Positions 1-11,964 of a stretch of 64,000 nt of DNA are shown here, one piece after another (the first letter of the stretch is position 1; every line of letters begins with the position of its first letter). The notes beneath the pieces are model-generated. The model was not told where the DNA came from, did not search any database, and worked only from the letters and a program-made list of their open reading frames with translations. The DNA is taken from positions 64,915,911-64,979,910 of the forward strand of contig NC_039360.1 in the NCBI RefSeq assembly GCF_003573695.1, given 5' to 3'. Both the position numbers and the translations under genes were made by a program. This stretch comes from Papaver somniferum (taxonomy: Eukaryota; Streptophyta; Magnoliopsida; Ranunculales; Papaveraceae).

Positions 1-203
1 ATCACTGAGAATCCTGGTTAGCACTCAAGAACTAAGCACATCAACATCAGGTATCATTTTATTAGATATCTCTATAAAAATGGTATTATTAACATGGAAT
101 TTGTGCCCTCCGAACAACAATTGGCTGATATTCTCACCAAACCTCTAGATATTGCTACGTTTCAATACTCACGACAGTCTATTGGTGTTGTTTTGATTCA
201 TTA
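1..203 (+). pseudogene. Copia (SIRE/Maximus-type) RNase H C-terminal fragment
   Basis: The plus-strand translation gives the typical end of a Ty1/Copia polyprotein: a KHINIRYHFIRYLYKNG-like stretch followed by FVPSEQQLADILTKPLD and SIGVV. This is the RNase H C-terminus, which in intact elements degrades the RNA strand of the RNA/DNA hybrid during reverse transcription. An in-frame TAG lies just before the conserved HSRTKH motif, so the copy is inactive. The rest of the gene lies outside the window. About 870 bp of non-coding sequence separates it from the LTR at 1073, as is usual in SIRE-type elements. The lineage assignment rests on this organisation and on the LTR type. Confidence 0.8.
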
Positions 204-1072
204 GATTTCTAGATTTTTCTTTCCCGTGGATCTATCAATATCTTTTGGGCAATAAAAGCTTGGAGTTTCAGTGATGTGTTGTTTCAATTCCACATTTGTT
301 TCTAGTAGTAGTAGTTTGTCTCTATTTAGTATCAAAATGTCCAAAGAAATCCTTCTTTTCTTGTAAAAGTAAGGTCGCTCTTGTTTTTCTTTCGGGAATG
401 ATATTTTATGGGGAATAGTTCTTAATTGAACTTGTGCTTAATTGCGAAATCTTTGTGGGGAATGCGACTGTGGAATATTGTAGGAGTTATCTTGTATGTT
501 TATAAACTCCTTGATGAATACACTAAGTTTCGACTATGTGAAATCATTGAAACAAAGTTGATATGTTCTCTTTTAGTCACGAATAATCTCTTTGAGAATT
601 TCATTATGATCCTGCTAGTTTTCGTACCTTTGCCAATTTATATTGACAAAAAGGTGGAGAATCATTTTGTAGTTCACACTACATACATATGGTTTACGGA
701 TCATTATGTAAGGGGGAGTGGTTTTCATTATGAGATGAAGTACTGACTAAGGGGGAGTGATACATATCACTGTAATATTATTGTCAAAGTTATGATACAA
801 TTGAACTTTGATGATGTGTAATAATACTATGACATTGTATAACAATAATCGAGAACATCTGTTTTCTTATTGTTATGGCTACGGATGTTCAAAAACTATG
901 ATGCTGAGTTGAACACATTCAGAATCACTGGAGTACTTGGAGTGACGAAGAATTCCATGAATGTTGAAGAACCAAGGAAATCAAGCATTTGGATGAGAAG
1001 CTACAAAGTTTATTTATTTTGTAATCCATATGTATTGATAGTTTTGTCACTAAAATTGACAAATGGGGAGAT
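204..1072 (+). other. Non-coding 3' internal region and polypurine tract of the Copia element
   Basis: Lies between the pol end and the LTR and has no convincing ORF; short ORFs at 426-746 and 870-1136 show no recognisable domain. It ends in the purine-rich AAATGGGGAGAT at 1061-1072 directly before the LTR. This is the expected polypurine tract that primes plus-strand DNA synthesis. Confidence 0.6.
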
Positions 1073-3447
1073 TGTTAGATCACTGCTCGGTCTAACTCGC
1101 AAGCGTTGCTATCTCAAGCTTGTTTGTCAAGTTTAGTTGTCAAAACTATAAGTCTTGATGTCTATTTTACTTATAGCTATGTCTCGGATTAGGATAGAAT
1201 GTGTAGTTGAGCTTTAGACTTCACGGCGTTCATCGATTGAAGATGAAGATCTACTAAGGGGAGCTTGGAGGAAATTCATCAACAAAAGGTATGTGGAGAC
1301 TTGAACTCATCTATCACCCAGAAGTCTATTATATTCTATATCCTAGTGAGACTAAGTCGTATAACTATATAGACTTTTACATTATACACATTTGATATTT
1401 CGAGCTGAGTTTAACTTGCTTATATCTTTCTCAAAATATGTGTTGGAAAGATTTTTGCTTTAACTACGTTCATCATTATTCTTGACGAAAGTTAAAAGAT
1501 GATCATGTGAAAATTGCATGGTAACATCTTACATGATTTGTGTGAGACAGTCATTTGATGTAGACTCGGAATGTTTCGTATTGATCATTCAATCACTTTA
1601 AAATTACTTATAAGTTAATAGTTTGTGTCAGAAAGTTATTGTTGTCTTCTAAGAATGTTTCAAGGATTGAAATGGGAGTTTAGAAATATTATTGTCTGGA
1701 TATAGCACAATATGCATACCCGTATGCAAACTATTGTAAGAGTAATTCAGGTCCGCGAACCAAGTATGCTTTTAACTATCAAAGTCCGGGAACTAAGTTT
1801 GCGTACCCGTTTGCAAACTTATATGGTTAAGTTCTAAAATCGGTTAAATATGATTTCATACTCATGAACAAATACATTTATAAATTAAGGAATGCAATCT
1901 TTGCAAACCGTGGCTAAAATGTTCATGATCCGATTCTTTTGAATCAATCCGATTTTGCTTCGATTTTATCTTGTATACTTCTATGAGAATATAAACAATT
2001 GAACAACTCTATGAGTAACATAATTAGATTCATCTGATTATCATTTGATCTAGAAGTGTTAATATGAACATGGTTAACACAAAAGTGTTCATGTGGATAA
2101 CTTCGGTTAACTATTAATTTTCCAACTCAATATACACGTTTAGGTACGGTTACCCATATCTAAATGAGAGTATATTTCATTTGTGTGTAACAAGCTAAGA
2201 CCATCTAACGGTGGAAAGATATTAGCTTGAATCTTAAATCAGGTTTCATCCAACGGTGAATATTGATTGCTTTGTCTCAAAGTTATCAAACCCTGATTCG
2301 AAGACTATATAAGGGAGAACTCTAGTAATTGGGAAATATAATCCCCACACCTCATGTGTGATACTAGTTGCGACTAGAGTCGATTCTTCTTTAACCTAGG
2401 TTTTTCCTAAAACCATTATAGGTTAAGGACTTAAAGACTTCATTGGGATTCTTAAGCCAGACCCAAATATTTTATCTGTAGTTGTGTGTTTTGATCTTAC
2501 TTGTTGTATCGTATTGAGTACTATCTTCTCTAAGATTTGCTCGAGATTTATCTCCGATAGGTAAGATATAAAAAGTAATCACAATGCTCTTCGCCTCATT
2601 CTTTGTGATTACATAATAACTTGTTATACTACCATATAGTTAAGTTATTGTGAGGTGATTGATATTTCTAGGTTGTTCTTCGGGAATATAAGACCGTATT
2701 GTCAGTTGGTTCATGTTCACCTTGATTTATCAAAAGACGGAACAAAAACTTCGTAGGTATTTCTATAGGAGACAAATTTATCTATCAGAATAGACTTTTC
2801 CGTGGGAGACAGATTTGTTTGTCAAGTCTTCGACTTTAGGTCGTAGCAACTCTTAGTTGTGGGTGAGATCAACTAAGGGAATCAGGTGCGTAGAGTCCTG
2901 CTGGGATTCAGAGACGTAAGCAACGCGACTGTACCTTGATCAGTGAGAGATTGGTTAGGGCTCAACTACATTCCAGGATGAAATTAACTTGTAGTAGGTT
3001 AGACTCTGTAGCGGCTTAATACAATGTGGTGTTCAAATCTGGACTAGGTCCCGGGGGTTTTCTGCATTTGCGGTTTCCTCGTTAACAAAACTTATGGTGT
3101 CTGTGTTATTTCTTTTCTGCATTATATTTGTTTATATAATTGAAACATGACAGGTTGTGCGTAGTTCAATCAATTGGTAAATCCAACCTTTGGTGGTTGA
3201 TTAAAATTGATTGACACTTGAACATTGGTCTTTGGTACCGTTCAAGTTGTTTCTCATAATAATCAGGCTCGCGGATTCTATCTGTTTGATTTGCTGATTA
3301 CATTGAGAAACAAAGATATAACTCTTGATATATTTTCCTTGATTGAGTCTGACTGTCTAGTTGATTCTATTGGAATTATATTGGAGTTAGTCCATACAGA
3401 TTTCCTAACGAAATATTGAGTGTGGTTATTAGACGCCCGTTTTTTCA
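1073..3447 (+). repeat. Complete LTR (about 2.4 kb) of a SIRE-type Copia element
   Basis: The LTR begins TGTTAGATCACTGCTCGG directly after the polypurine tract and ends GACGCCCGTTTTTTCA, so it has TG...CA ends. Position and orientation fit the 3' LTR of the element whose pol end is at 1-203. A second, inverted and truncated LTR of the same family abuts its 3' end. The expected tRNA-Met primer-binding sequence does not follow, consistent with a 3' LTR. The exact right end is inferred from the CA terminus, not from a duplication. Confidence 0.65.
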
Positions 3448-4412
3448 GCTTGGTTTGTAAGTGTACAAAGTACGTAAAAAAACCAATACATGAACATAAT
3501 GCCATGGTTTTCAAACCAAGTTCATATATCTTAACGCATTAAAAATCCAGGGACTTTAGTTCGCAAACGAAACTGAGTTCATGAGTATAGACAATTTAGT
3601 TTGCTTACAGAGTATGTGAATAAATTGTCATACTTACCGATTTTAGAACATAACCACCGAGTTCGCAAACTCATTTTACGAACTACCATTCCGGACCTTT
3701 CCTAGTTTTACTGTTCGCAAACCACAGTTCCAGACCCATACAGGTAAACTCGTTCGCCAACAAGAATTCCAGACCCAACTACTACTTCACAGTCCGCATA
3801 CTGGGTACGCATATTGTGAAGTATCCAGACCTTGGTAGTAGTTCTAAAACTCTCATTAATCGATTTGAAACATCCTTAGAATACAACAATGGTAATCTTA
3901 CACATACCACTAGCTTCAAGTAATTTTCAAATGATTATTTGATCAATACAAAACATCCCAAGATAACATCAAATGATTGTCTCACACAGATCATATAAGA
4001 TGTTCAAGGTAATTTTCACATGATCATCTTGACTTAATATTTAGTTTCCAACAAATGAGTTGTTTATAACATAAGTTTTCAAGTAGATGATGAAGCATTC
4101 TAAACTTTAACTCATACTTCGAGAATTATATAAACGAGATAAACTCGACTCGAAATTTCAAATATTTATAACATAAAGTCTATATACATATACGAATTAG
4201 TCTCATTAGAATATATAATTGAATAGAATTCTAAGTGATAGATAAGTTTTAGTAGATCATCGAAGTTCTACTAAAACGACACACTTCTATCCTAATCCGA
4301 GACATAGCTATAAGTGGATTAGAAATCAAGATATAGTTTTGATCAACCAAACTTGGCAAAAAAGTTTGAGATAGCAACACTTGCGAGTTCGACCGAGCAA
4401 TGCTCTAACAAT
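3448..4412 (-). repeat. Inverted, truncated LTR of the same SIRE-type family
   Basis: Read on the minus strand it starts TGTTAGAGCATTGCTCGG and follows the first roughly 960 bp of the LTR at 1073-3447 with clear divergence, including the repeated TTTGCGAAC-like segments. It stops exactly where the other LTR ends. No polypurine tract precedes its start, so it is a 5' LTR or a solo-LTR remnant. Confidence 0.65.
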
Positions 4413-5600
4413 TTGCATGCCATTTAAATTAATTATCAAACTCGCTTGGTCTTACAGATGAAATTGAAGACCCATCAGTGGATGATAACTGTTAATGTGA
4501 TTTAGCCATTAACATATTCATTTTATTTGGAAATAAAAAAGTAGAAGACAATTAGGTCATATTTTTAAGAAACTTGACGTACATTTTGAAGAATAACAGG
4601 TGAATCAGAAGATATAATTGGATGGTCGAAGGGAATTCTTTTATATGATGACAATGGGGGAATGGATGTATGCACCTTTTTGCGACTATTTCAAATTCGT
4701 TATTATTTTAATGTTTTCAAATTTAAACCACATTTCTTCACATTAAAGCGAAAATAATAACATTAAATATTTAACTTACTGTTTAGCTCTAAAATGTCGC
4801 TCAAGCTTGATGTAGTTTAAAAGATATTAAGAAAAAAAAGAGTTTGGATAGTTGCAAAATACCTGAAAGTGTAACAAAAAGCTTTTAACAACCATTTGAC
4901 TTTTTGATTTTCATATTCCTTCAAATCTAACTCAAATTCCTTCAAATTAGAACCAAAATCTTTCAATTGCACCATAAACTAATTGCAACCCACTCATAAT
5001 GATTACAATATATTTAAATTACCAATGATTTTGACGAAATTCAGAAATATAATTGAAAAAGTTCCAATCTGAGGGCGCCTCCTGACAGTTGCACGGTCGT
5101 CTAAATCTAACCATGTATAAGTGTTAGTTTCAAGAGACGGGCAGCTACTTGATTAACATTAGAAACCCCAATCCCCAAAAAAACTGTAAATAGTTTAGAG
5201 CTTAGGTAGTATGGTTTTATTCCTCAAATAAATCATGGGTTTTATTCCAATTCTCTCAGGTATCAATTGTTGTTTTTTTTTGATAAAAATGAGTTAAAGA
5301 TTTTTGGATATTTAACTGATGACGCTGTAAACCTTGAAGAAACAAAAATAAATTTAAATGTTCCTATCGGCGAAGGTGGCGATGGAGATATATTAGTGGT
5401 ACTACAGTACCATACGAACTCCTTCCACTGGTAACAAGAACGGATAAGTGGTGTTCCTTTCTTAAAAGCTTGCTCATAAGAATGCGAAGCATCTTAGCTC
5501 TAACTGGTATGTCTAGCTTAAGAAATGATTTCACGACTAAGGAATACGCGGTTCTTGAAGAAGATAAAGGTCAATGAATTATAAAAAAAAAAAAGGTGAA
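4413..5600. other. Unassigned AT-rich sequence
   Basis: No ORF with a recognisable domain and no clear LTR ends or terminal inverted repeats were found. It is probably decayed transposon or intergenic DNA between LTR remnants. Confidence 0.5.
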
Positions 5601-6360
5601 GATCAACGTGAAAGGAGAGGGTACCAAATACACCACCAAAATTTCCGTTCGGCAACCTGTATGGACAAAACCTAATACAACCATAAGTATGTCAACAGTA
5701 AAAACCCTATGAATAAGATTTTAAATAGAGTTTTCATCTTCCTCTTCCACAATCAATATGTATAGCCCAAAGGTATGTATACTTGATTGTGTGGAAGAGT
5801 TCTTAGACAATTTCAAAAATTAATATTGAAGATTAATCTAGTATGTAGCCAAGCTGTACAAGATCCGAATTCTAACTAGTACGGGACTTGTAATTTATCT
5901 CTCAAGATATGAATTCAACATGAATAACTTTTATATGATCTTAATCAATAAGGGATTAGACAAGCTAGATTGATTACGTACTACTTGTGATATTCATATT
6001 ATAAAGATAAACGATATAATGCAGATAAAGAAATAACACATGACATTATAATTTTGTTAATGAGCAAAACTGCACTGGCAGAGAAATACTAATATCTCAT
6101 CCATCTTTGAACGCCATATTGTATTAAACCTCTACAAACACTAGCCTACTATCAGACTTCGGACTGGACTTTAGTTGAGACCAAATTAACCCCCCAATTC
6201 AGCTTCAGTCATGCACTTACACGTTTCTGAACTCAATGTGGTTCTACGCACTTGATTCCCTTAGTTGACATCCTTTACTTCCTAAGAGCTACTTCAACCT
6301 CAATGAAGACTTTTGATACCTACCTACCTCCAATGGACAAGCCTATTAATTTCTCTTTCT
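5601..6360 (-). repeat. Partial SIRE-type LTR (3' part), first copy
   Basis: On the minus strand this matches the 3' third of the 1073-3447 LTR: the order GGAATCAAGTGCGTAGA, then a TTAATACAATATGG-like segment, then a CATTAACAAAATT-like segment, is kept. A second diverged copy of the same part follows at about 6362, so the LTR 3' portion is tandemly duplicated. The boundaries are approximate. Confidence 0.5.
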
Positions 6361-7560
6361 GAAAAATAGGGGGTAAAAAATACACCACCGAATTTTAATC
6401 CGGAAACCTGTATGGAAAAACTTGTCGCAATCATTTGCACAGATCAACAGTATAGATACGACCGATACCTGATATGAAGACAAGTTTAACTTGGACAATC
6501 TCATAAATCAAAATCCAAGTAACTACCTAATATGTACCCGAACTGTAATATGAACCAAATTCAAACAATAACAAGTCTTATAATCTTTCTTTCAATATAC
6601 GAATTCTCAAGAATAAAACTTGTGGGTACAGTCTTTTCGGCTTAGAAACTATCTATCTTATTTTAACATACTAGTTGTGATATTTCTATTATAAAGATAA
6701 CAATATAATGCGGAAAAGAAATAACATAAGACACCAGAAATTTTGTTAACGAGAAAAACTACAATGTGCAGAAAAAATCCCGGGACCTATTCCAGAACTT
6801 GAACACCATTATGTATCAATCCACTACAGACACTAGCATACTATCAGACTTTAGACTGGAATGTAATTGAGACCCAATCAACAGTACGGGAAATTCATCT
6901 TCCGTTGTGCTTCTTTAGGTTTCTTGGATCTCACAAGACCTTGCACAACACTATTCCCCTAGATGACGTCCTTTACAGGCCTAATAGATTTTTAGCCTAA
7001 GTGAAGGCTTTTATGATTATTCTGCCTCTAACAGAAAGCCTACTTGATTTCCTTCATTTCAATCAAGGTATGAAAATCTATATGCTATGAGAGATCTTAA
7101 AGAAAAGAAGATATTAAGCGAACTCAAGATTAGGTTGAACTTATTATCTTCAAAAGTTATAGAGATGCCTAATCAAATTTATCTCACAGTAACAACATAA
7201 ACAAATCGAAACTAAAGTGATTTAGATATCTATCTTGAGGAATCACAAAGTCTGAGACGAATAGTACTTTGTGATTTCTATATATTAAGTTCCAGTTCTA
7301 TAGTTTAGAGACTAAAAGATCAATAAGAACAAGATCCGTATTACAAGAACTATTATGTAAAAGATAGTTTGACCGGGATTCACAGATCCCTTAGTGAAGT
7401 CTTTCAAAATCATAACTAAATGCAGTTTCATTAGAGCAAACCTAGGTTTTTAAAGGACAACTTTAGCGACAATTAGTACACTTGAGTGCCAGAATTGAGA
7501 TTCTATTGTGCAGTGAGTCCTCAATTTATATTGATGAAAAATGTTGGGTATGCATATCCA
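6361..7560 (-). repeat. Partial SIRE-type LTR, second and longer copy
   Basis: Starts with the same block as the copy at 5601 (an ATACACCACCGAA-like start, then CCTGTATGGA) and continues further into the LTR. It includes the paired AATCACAAAGT / ACTTTGTGATT segment at 7247-7280, which corresponds to the AATCACAATG / CTTTGTGATT segment near 2576-2612 in the complete LTR. Strongly diverged and approximate at both ends. Confidence 0.45.
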
Positions 7561-8290
7561 AGTAGTTCGTGAGATGTAAGTTTGGATCTTGATTCAGGCG
7601 GTTATAACTTCGTATGCACACGCCTACTATAATAGTTCAAAGTAATCTTGAATGTAACTTGCTTATAGATGGTAACTACTTAACGCTCAATTATTTTCAT
7701 ACCTCGAATTAAGGAAAGAACCTCAATGCAAGTTAAGTTCTAACTAAGAGTACATGCTTCATTTGTATCCAAGGAAATAACTTAAATTTAACAACATTGA
7801 GATTACTTAGGTTCCAATAAATTCACAACTTACACCTTATAAAACTTAGTTTTGACCATTTACTATAAATTAGAGACATCCCGCAACACAAAAACTCAAC
7901 CCTTACACGTTATGTATTTGTTGTACAAGTTTAGGTTGTTCTCCATCACTGAAGTTTTTTTTTCGAAGGCAGGGGGTAAAACTCTGAAGACTTCACTTGA
8001 GGATCGTGAAACACTGATAAAACTATTATCTGGATAGTTTTGTAACATATGTTTGATTTGATCATTCATATAATTCTTGTATGTTTTAAGGTCTTTCTCT
8101 TCTTCTATAAGTCTATTTGAGAATTATTGATCAAATAAAAGATCTGATATAACTCAATTTTGATTGAATAACAACTCTTATTAATCGAAATCCATATTTA
8201 AAGATTCCAAAAATATCATGTAAGACTTGACCAAGATTAATATATTATAGTGAGATACATTTAATTAGGTATTTATATGAGTTTTGAAGA
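7561..8290. other. Unassigned AT-rich sequence between LTR fragments
   Basis: No domain-bearing ORF; the 61-aa ORF at 7852-8037 is unconvincing. It may be further diverged LTR sequence, but I could not align it by eye. Confidence 0.4.
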
Positions 8291-8785
8291 ATAAAAGTCC
8301 TAATATTCGACTTTGATCATTCTAAGTTTGAGGGAGATTTCTGTCATCTTGTTTTTACATCTGAAAGGAAATCAATTAGGCATCTTGTTGGAGGCAGGGA
8401 ATGACTAGCTTCATGAAGGATTGTGGAGCAACCCCTAGGTCTGTAAAGGGCATCAACTAGAGGAATCAAGTGTGTAGACTCACGGGAGATAGAGTTGTAA
8501 GAGCACAACTGAAGCATGATAGATTGGATGGTTTATTTATCTCAGTTGCATGTAGTCCGAAGTATGATGTTATGCTAGCATTGTAAGGACTTAATTCCAT
8601 ATGTGGTACAAACTGGACAAAGTTGCGGGATATTTCTACAATTGCAGTTTTCCTCGTTAACAAAATTTCTGGTGTCTTGCTTTATACTTCTAATTTCGCA
8701 TTATATTTGATTGATTGATATAATTAAAGTGAATTACAAGTCGTACGTTACTCACCCTCGGTTAATTGGACTTGATTAAGAGCAT
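8291..8785 (+). repeat. Diverged SIRE-type LTR fragment (3' part), plus strand
   Basis: Carries GAATCAAGTGTGTAGACTC, a TTTCCTCGTTAACAAAATTT-like segment, and then the GCATTATATTTGATTGATTGA block. These occur in the same order as at 2880-3150 of the complete LTR and in the same orientation. It shows that this locus received several insertions of the family at different times. Confidence 0.55.
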
Positions 8786-9960
8786 CAACGGATCGTCGTA
8801 TAAGTTAAAACGAAAAAGTTGGTAGTATTCTTGGAACCCTCACTTTTATCACACCATTTATTTCAATATCGATTGAACATCAGAAAGACATGAACTACAT
8901 CAATTTTATTTGTATATGTTCTTTTCTTTTTCAAACGTATTATATGTCGCAATACTGAATTAACTACTATATATTGTCACATAAATTAGTGAACATATGG
9001 AAAATAAAATGATTAACAATTGACTACGATAAAGATAATTTATTTCGAACACATAACGTGTTGTGTTGTGCTTTACGTATTATGCTCATCGTACTTTTTT
9101 TAAGCATGTTGTGATATATTACACTGCGTGGATACCTGTATTTTGTTAAGTCAGTATACCAATTAGAGACACAACACAAGATAACACTATATACAAACTC
9201 TATATCGAGTTCTGAGTCGATGTTGCTGCAACCCATAGTACAAAAGTAAAGTTATTGGTAGGTGACAATGCAAGTAACCTAAGTTCAAAACTCGTTTTCA
9301 CAACGACGTCGAATTCTTGGTCTTGGTATTTATCTTTATCGATGCGGAAAAACTTGCCATGACTAGTCCAATCATGTATTATATACCCTATTGATCAAAT
9401 TTTAATGTGTTATGTCGGGCCATAATTGTCCCCGCTGTGGCACACTTTAGACCCCTAAATACTCACCGATCCATAATCCAAATCCAAATCATGATATGTT
9501 ACAGCACTTGGATTAATAACTTAGCCATTACAAGTGTCGCAATTATTGTTACAGATGATGGAGGACAAATCTATGGGTAGAGACGATTCAACTGTGAAGT
9601 AGACACCTTAGAGAAGAGAAACATGTTTACTGCGATCGAGACTCTCAAATGGCAGAAACAACGACAGAACCGAATACGCAACATACAAGTACAAGGAAAA
9701 CCCCTGGTGAAGAAGTTGAATCTGAAGTGGAGGCATCCATCCAAAGCTTCTAATGATAACATGATTCATGAGGCGACAGATTTGTTTACTTATTTAGACA
9801 ATTTACTTGTATTCCCTTAAGGATTGATTGGCATTCAAATCTGATTACTGTCTCAGCAGCATCTCATACGAATGATATAGTACTGCTAGCACTTTTATAT
9901 ATGTAATCCTATAACTAGACCAAATGCTCCCCCAGCTTTCAAACCTGGGCAGCTAATACT
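8786..9960. other. Unassigned sequence flanking the LINE 3' end
   Basis: Two overlapping ORFs of 63-65 aa on opposite strands (9571-9820) show no recognisable domain. No terminal repeats were seen. It is the flank of the LINE, whose A-tail lies at about 9961-9969 in minus orientation. Confidence 0.45.
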
Positions 9961-10020
9961 TTTTTTTTATAGAAAAACCTTAGCAAAAAGAACTAAGGTC
10001 CATACAAGGGAGTAGCAGCG
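9961..10020 (-). mobile_element. LINE 3' end with A-tail, split off by element A
   Basis: On the minus strand this reads CTACTCCCTTGTATGGACC, then TTTTTGCTAAGG, ending in a run of A after TTCTAT. This is typical of the short 3' UTR and poly(A) tail of plant L1-type LINEs. It is separated from the rest of the LINE (18035 onward) by the element A insertion. The last five bases, CAGCG, are the target-site duplication. Confidence 0.65.
10016..10020. repeat. Target-site duplication of element A, left copy
   Basis: CAGCG directly precedes the left LTR and recurs at 18030-18034 directly after the right LTR. A 5-bp duplication is what LTR-retrotransposon integrases leave. Confidence 0.85.
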
Positions 10021-11949
10021 TGATAGGCTTGGGAATGTGTGTAAAATAAGAGAATAAGAGAAGCCTACATGGTTATACCGCAAGTGCACGGTGTCGGTTG
10101 TAGCTTGTGCAAATACGGGTCGAATCCACAGGGACTAGGGTGTGAGTTGAAGTTTCCTAAGCTAATTCTCTGAGCAGTGAACTAATGAAGCAAAGAGTGA
10201 CAGTGGCAAATGACAGTTACAATGGCAATGAGCCAAAGGCAGTGAAGTATAGAATTGAGAAGCAAACAGTGAAGCAAGAATTTGGAAACAAATGTAAACA
10301 AAATACCAAGGTCTTTGAATCCACCTCTAACTCACACTGATTATTCATCACTGACAGTAACTTTGTTTTTCTATAACCACTAGCAAGAGGGATGTCAATC
10401 CTCTATATAGCAAGGGTCATTTTGATATGAAATCTCCTATCACAACTAAGGTACTCCTCCTAAGCATTAACTGTCTAGCTAAAGCACAATTAATCAAAAG
10501 AACAATATATAAAATTAAGCATGAGTTGCAGTTCAGCAACACTAGATGATTCTAACTACAATGGATGCCTGACATCCAATGTGAAAGGCTAGTGTTGAAG
10601 CCCTAAGATGGAGTTTCACTATGAGCATTTAAACACATCATGGCTACTGACAAGAGCATGAATAACAAATGTTAAGCTAGGGTTTCATCTAAACCCTGGC
10701 AAATTCAACTAGAACATGTTTTAACACATTAAATAACTGGAATTGAAACATTGAACATAAACAGAGCATTGATAGAACAAATCAAAACAACACAGTTGAG
10801 GCACTGGCTAGTCCAGTCCTCTTGGGTGAAGCTCTGGCTAGCCCAGGCATGAGTTCTAATCCTCTCACACATCCCCTATTTATAGTTTACATGAGTTTCC
10901 CCCAAATACCTAATTTCACAGAATTTCAAAAAAGTTGAAATTAAACTTTACCTAAACACTGATAGCAATCAAATTCGTCGACCCATGCTTCTTATTCGTC
11001 TTCTCCTGCTCTTCCCATGCCCTAATTGCAACTCTAATCCGACCTAATTTATCAATTTCACCTCTAGGGTTCCTGACATGGGTGAGGCGTGAAATTGAGA
11101 AATTAGAAGGACATAGAGTTGGTGAAAGTGGTAATAATGATGGGGGTAGTGATGGGTTAGTGATTTGAGAGATCGTGAAGGGTTGGTGGTGGTGGCAGCG
11201 ACGGGGCAGTGGAGTTGGTGGCGCTGGACATGGAGTTGCAGAAGAGAAGAAGGGGGAAGAAGAAAGAGAAGGTCGATGGGATTAGGGGTTAGGGTAGTGT
11301 TTGGTTGATGGGTATAGGTATTAGGTGTTTGGGTGTTGAGCGGATGCATCAAGTCTCGAAGATTCACAAAGCTGAGCCGTGGGATGCGGAAATGATAGAT
11401 CTATCTAACGGCTACAAGTGAAGAGGCTGGAATCGACCGTCGGATGCTTGATACAACGAAACTGACGGCTCAAGATGGAGTTAGGTGCTGTAGTGTTAGA
11501 CAGGATCTTCAAACTTTGATGTACTGGCGATGCTGCGACCATAGGATGCTGAGATGATCCAATCTGACGGCTAGAAAGGGAAACGAGTATGGATATAGGA
11601 AATGGATTTGGGTGAGGGTTTTGGGCCTTGGGTATGCCAAGACCATATATTCTTTAAGAACAATTATTCCTCTTCAAGCCCAGTTCTAACCTTCTGGTCT
11701 TGCGCACAACATTCTTCGCGGCTTCCTTGTGTGATTCCTCTTGGCTTCCACCACTTTTCTGCTCTTTTCCGCTCCGCAATTCATCCAAACTTTATTTGGT
11801 ACCTAAAAATGCAAAATTAATTAATAAAAATATTTATTCTTGAAAACAATAAAAATACAGAATATGGGTTAAAATGGAGAATTAGAGCACAAAAGATGAG
11901 TTAATTTCCAAGAAAATATATATAAATATGCACTTTTTAGCACTCATCA
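10021..11949 (-). repeat. Element A left LTR (3' LTR in element orientation)
   Basis: Starts TGATAGGCTT and ends CACTCATCA on the plus strand. It matches 16106-18029 almost throughout. In element orientation it starts TGATGAGTGCTAAAAAGTGC, related to the start of element B. It carries a TATA-like CTATAAATAG on the minus strand (10876-10885) and a perfect MSA consensus TCTAACGGCTA at 11404-11414. It also has a conserved U5 block (about 10076-10134) shared with element B. Confidence 0.9.
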
Positions 11950-11951
11950 AA

Positions 11952-11964
11952 TACCCCCAAACCT
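11952..11964 (-). other. Polypurine tract of element A
   Basis: On the minus strand this is AGGTTTGGGGGTA followed two bases later by the LTR start TGATGAG. It is the expected plus-strand primer. Two more copies of the motif lie inside the element (see findings). Confidence 0.8.

Noticed and set aside
11044..11367. 107-aa minus-strand ORF, repeated almost unchanged at 17129-17452
   Set aside because: It lies inside both LTRs of element A. Its duplication is the LTR duplication, and its His/Leu/Pro-rich sequence has no domain.
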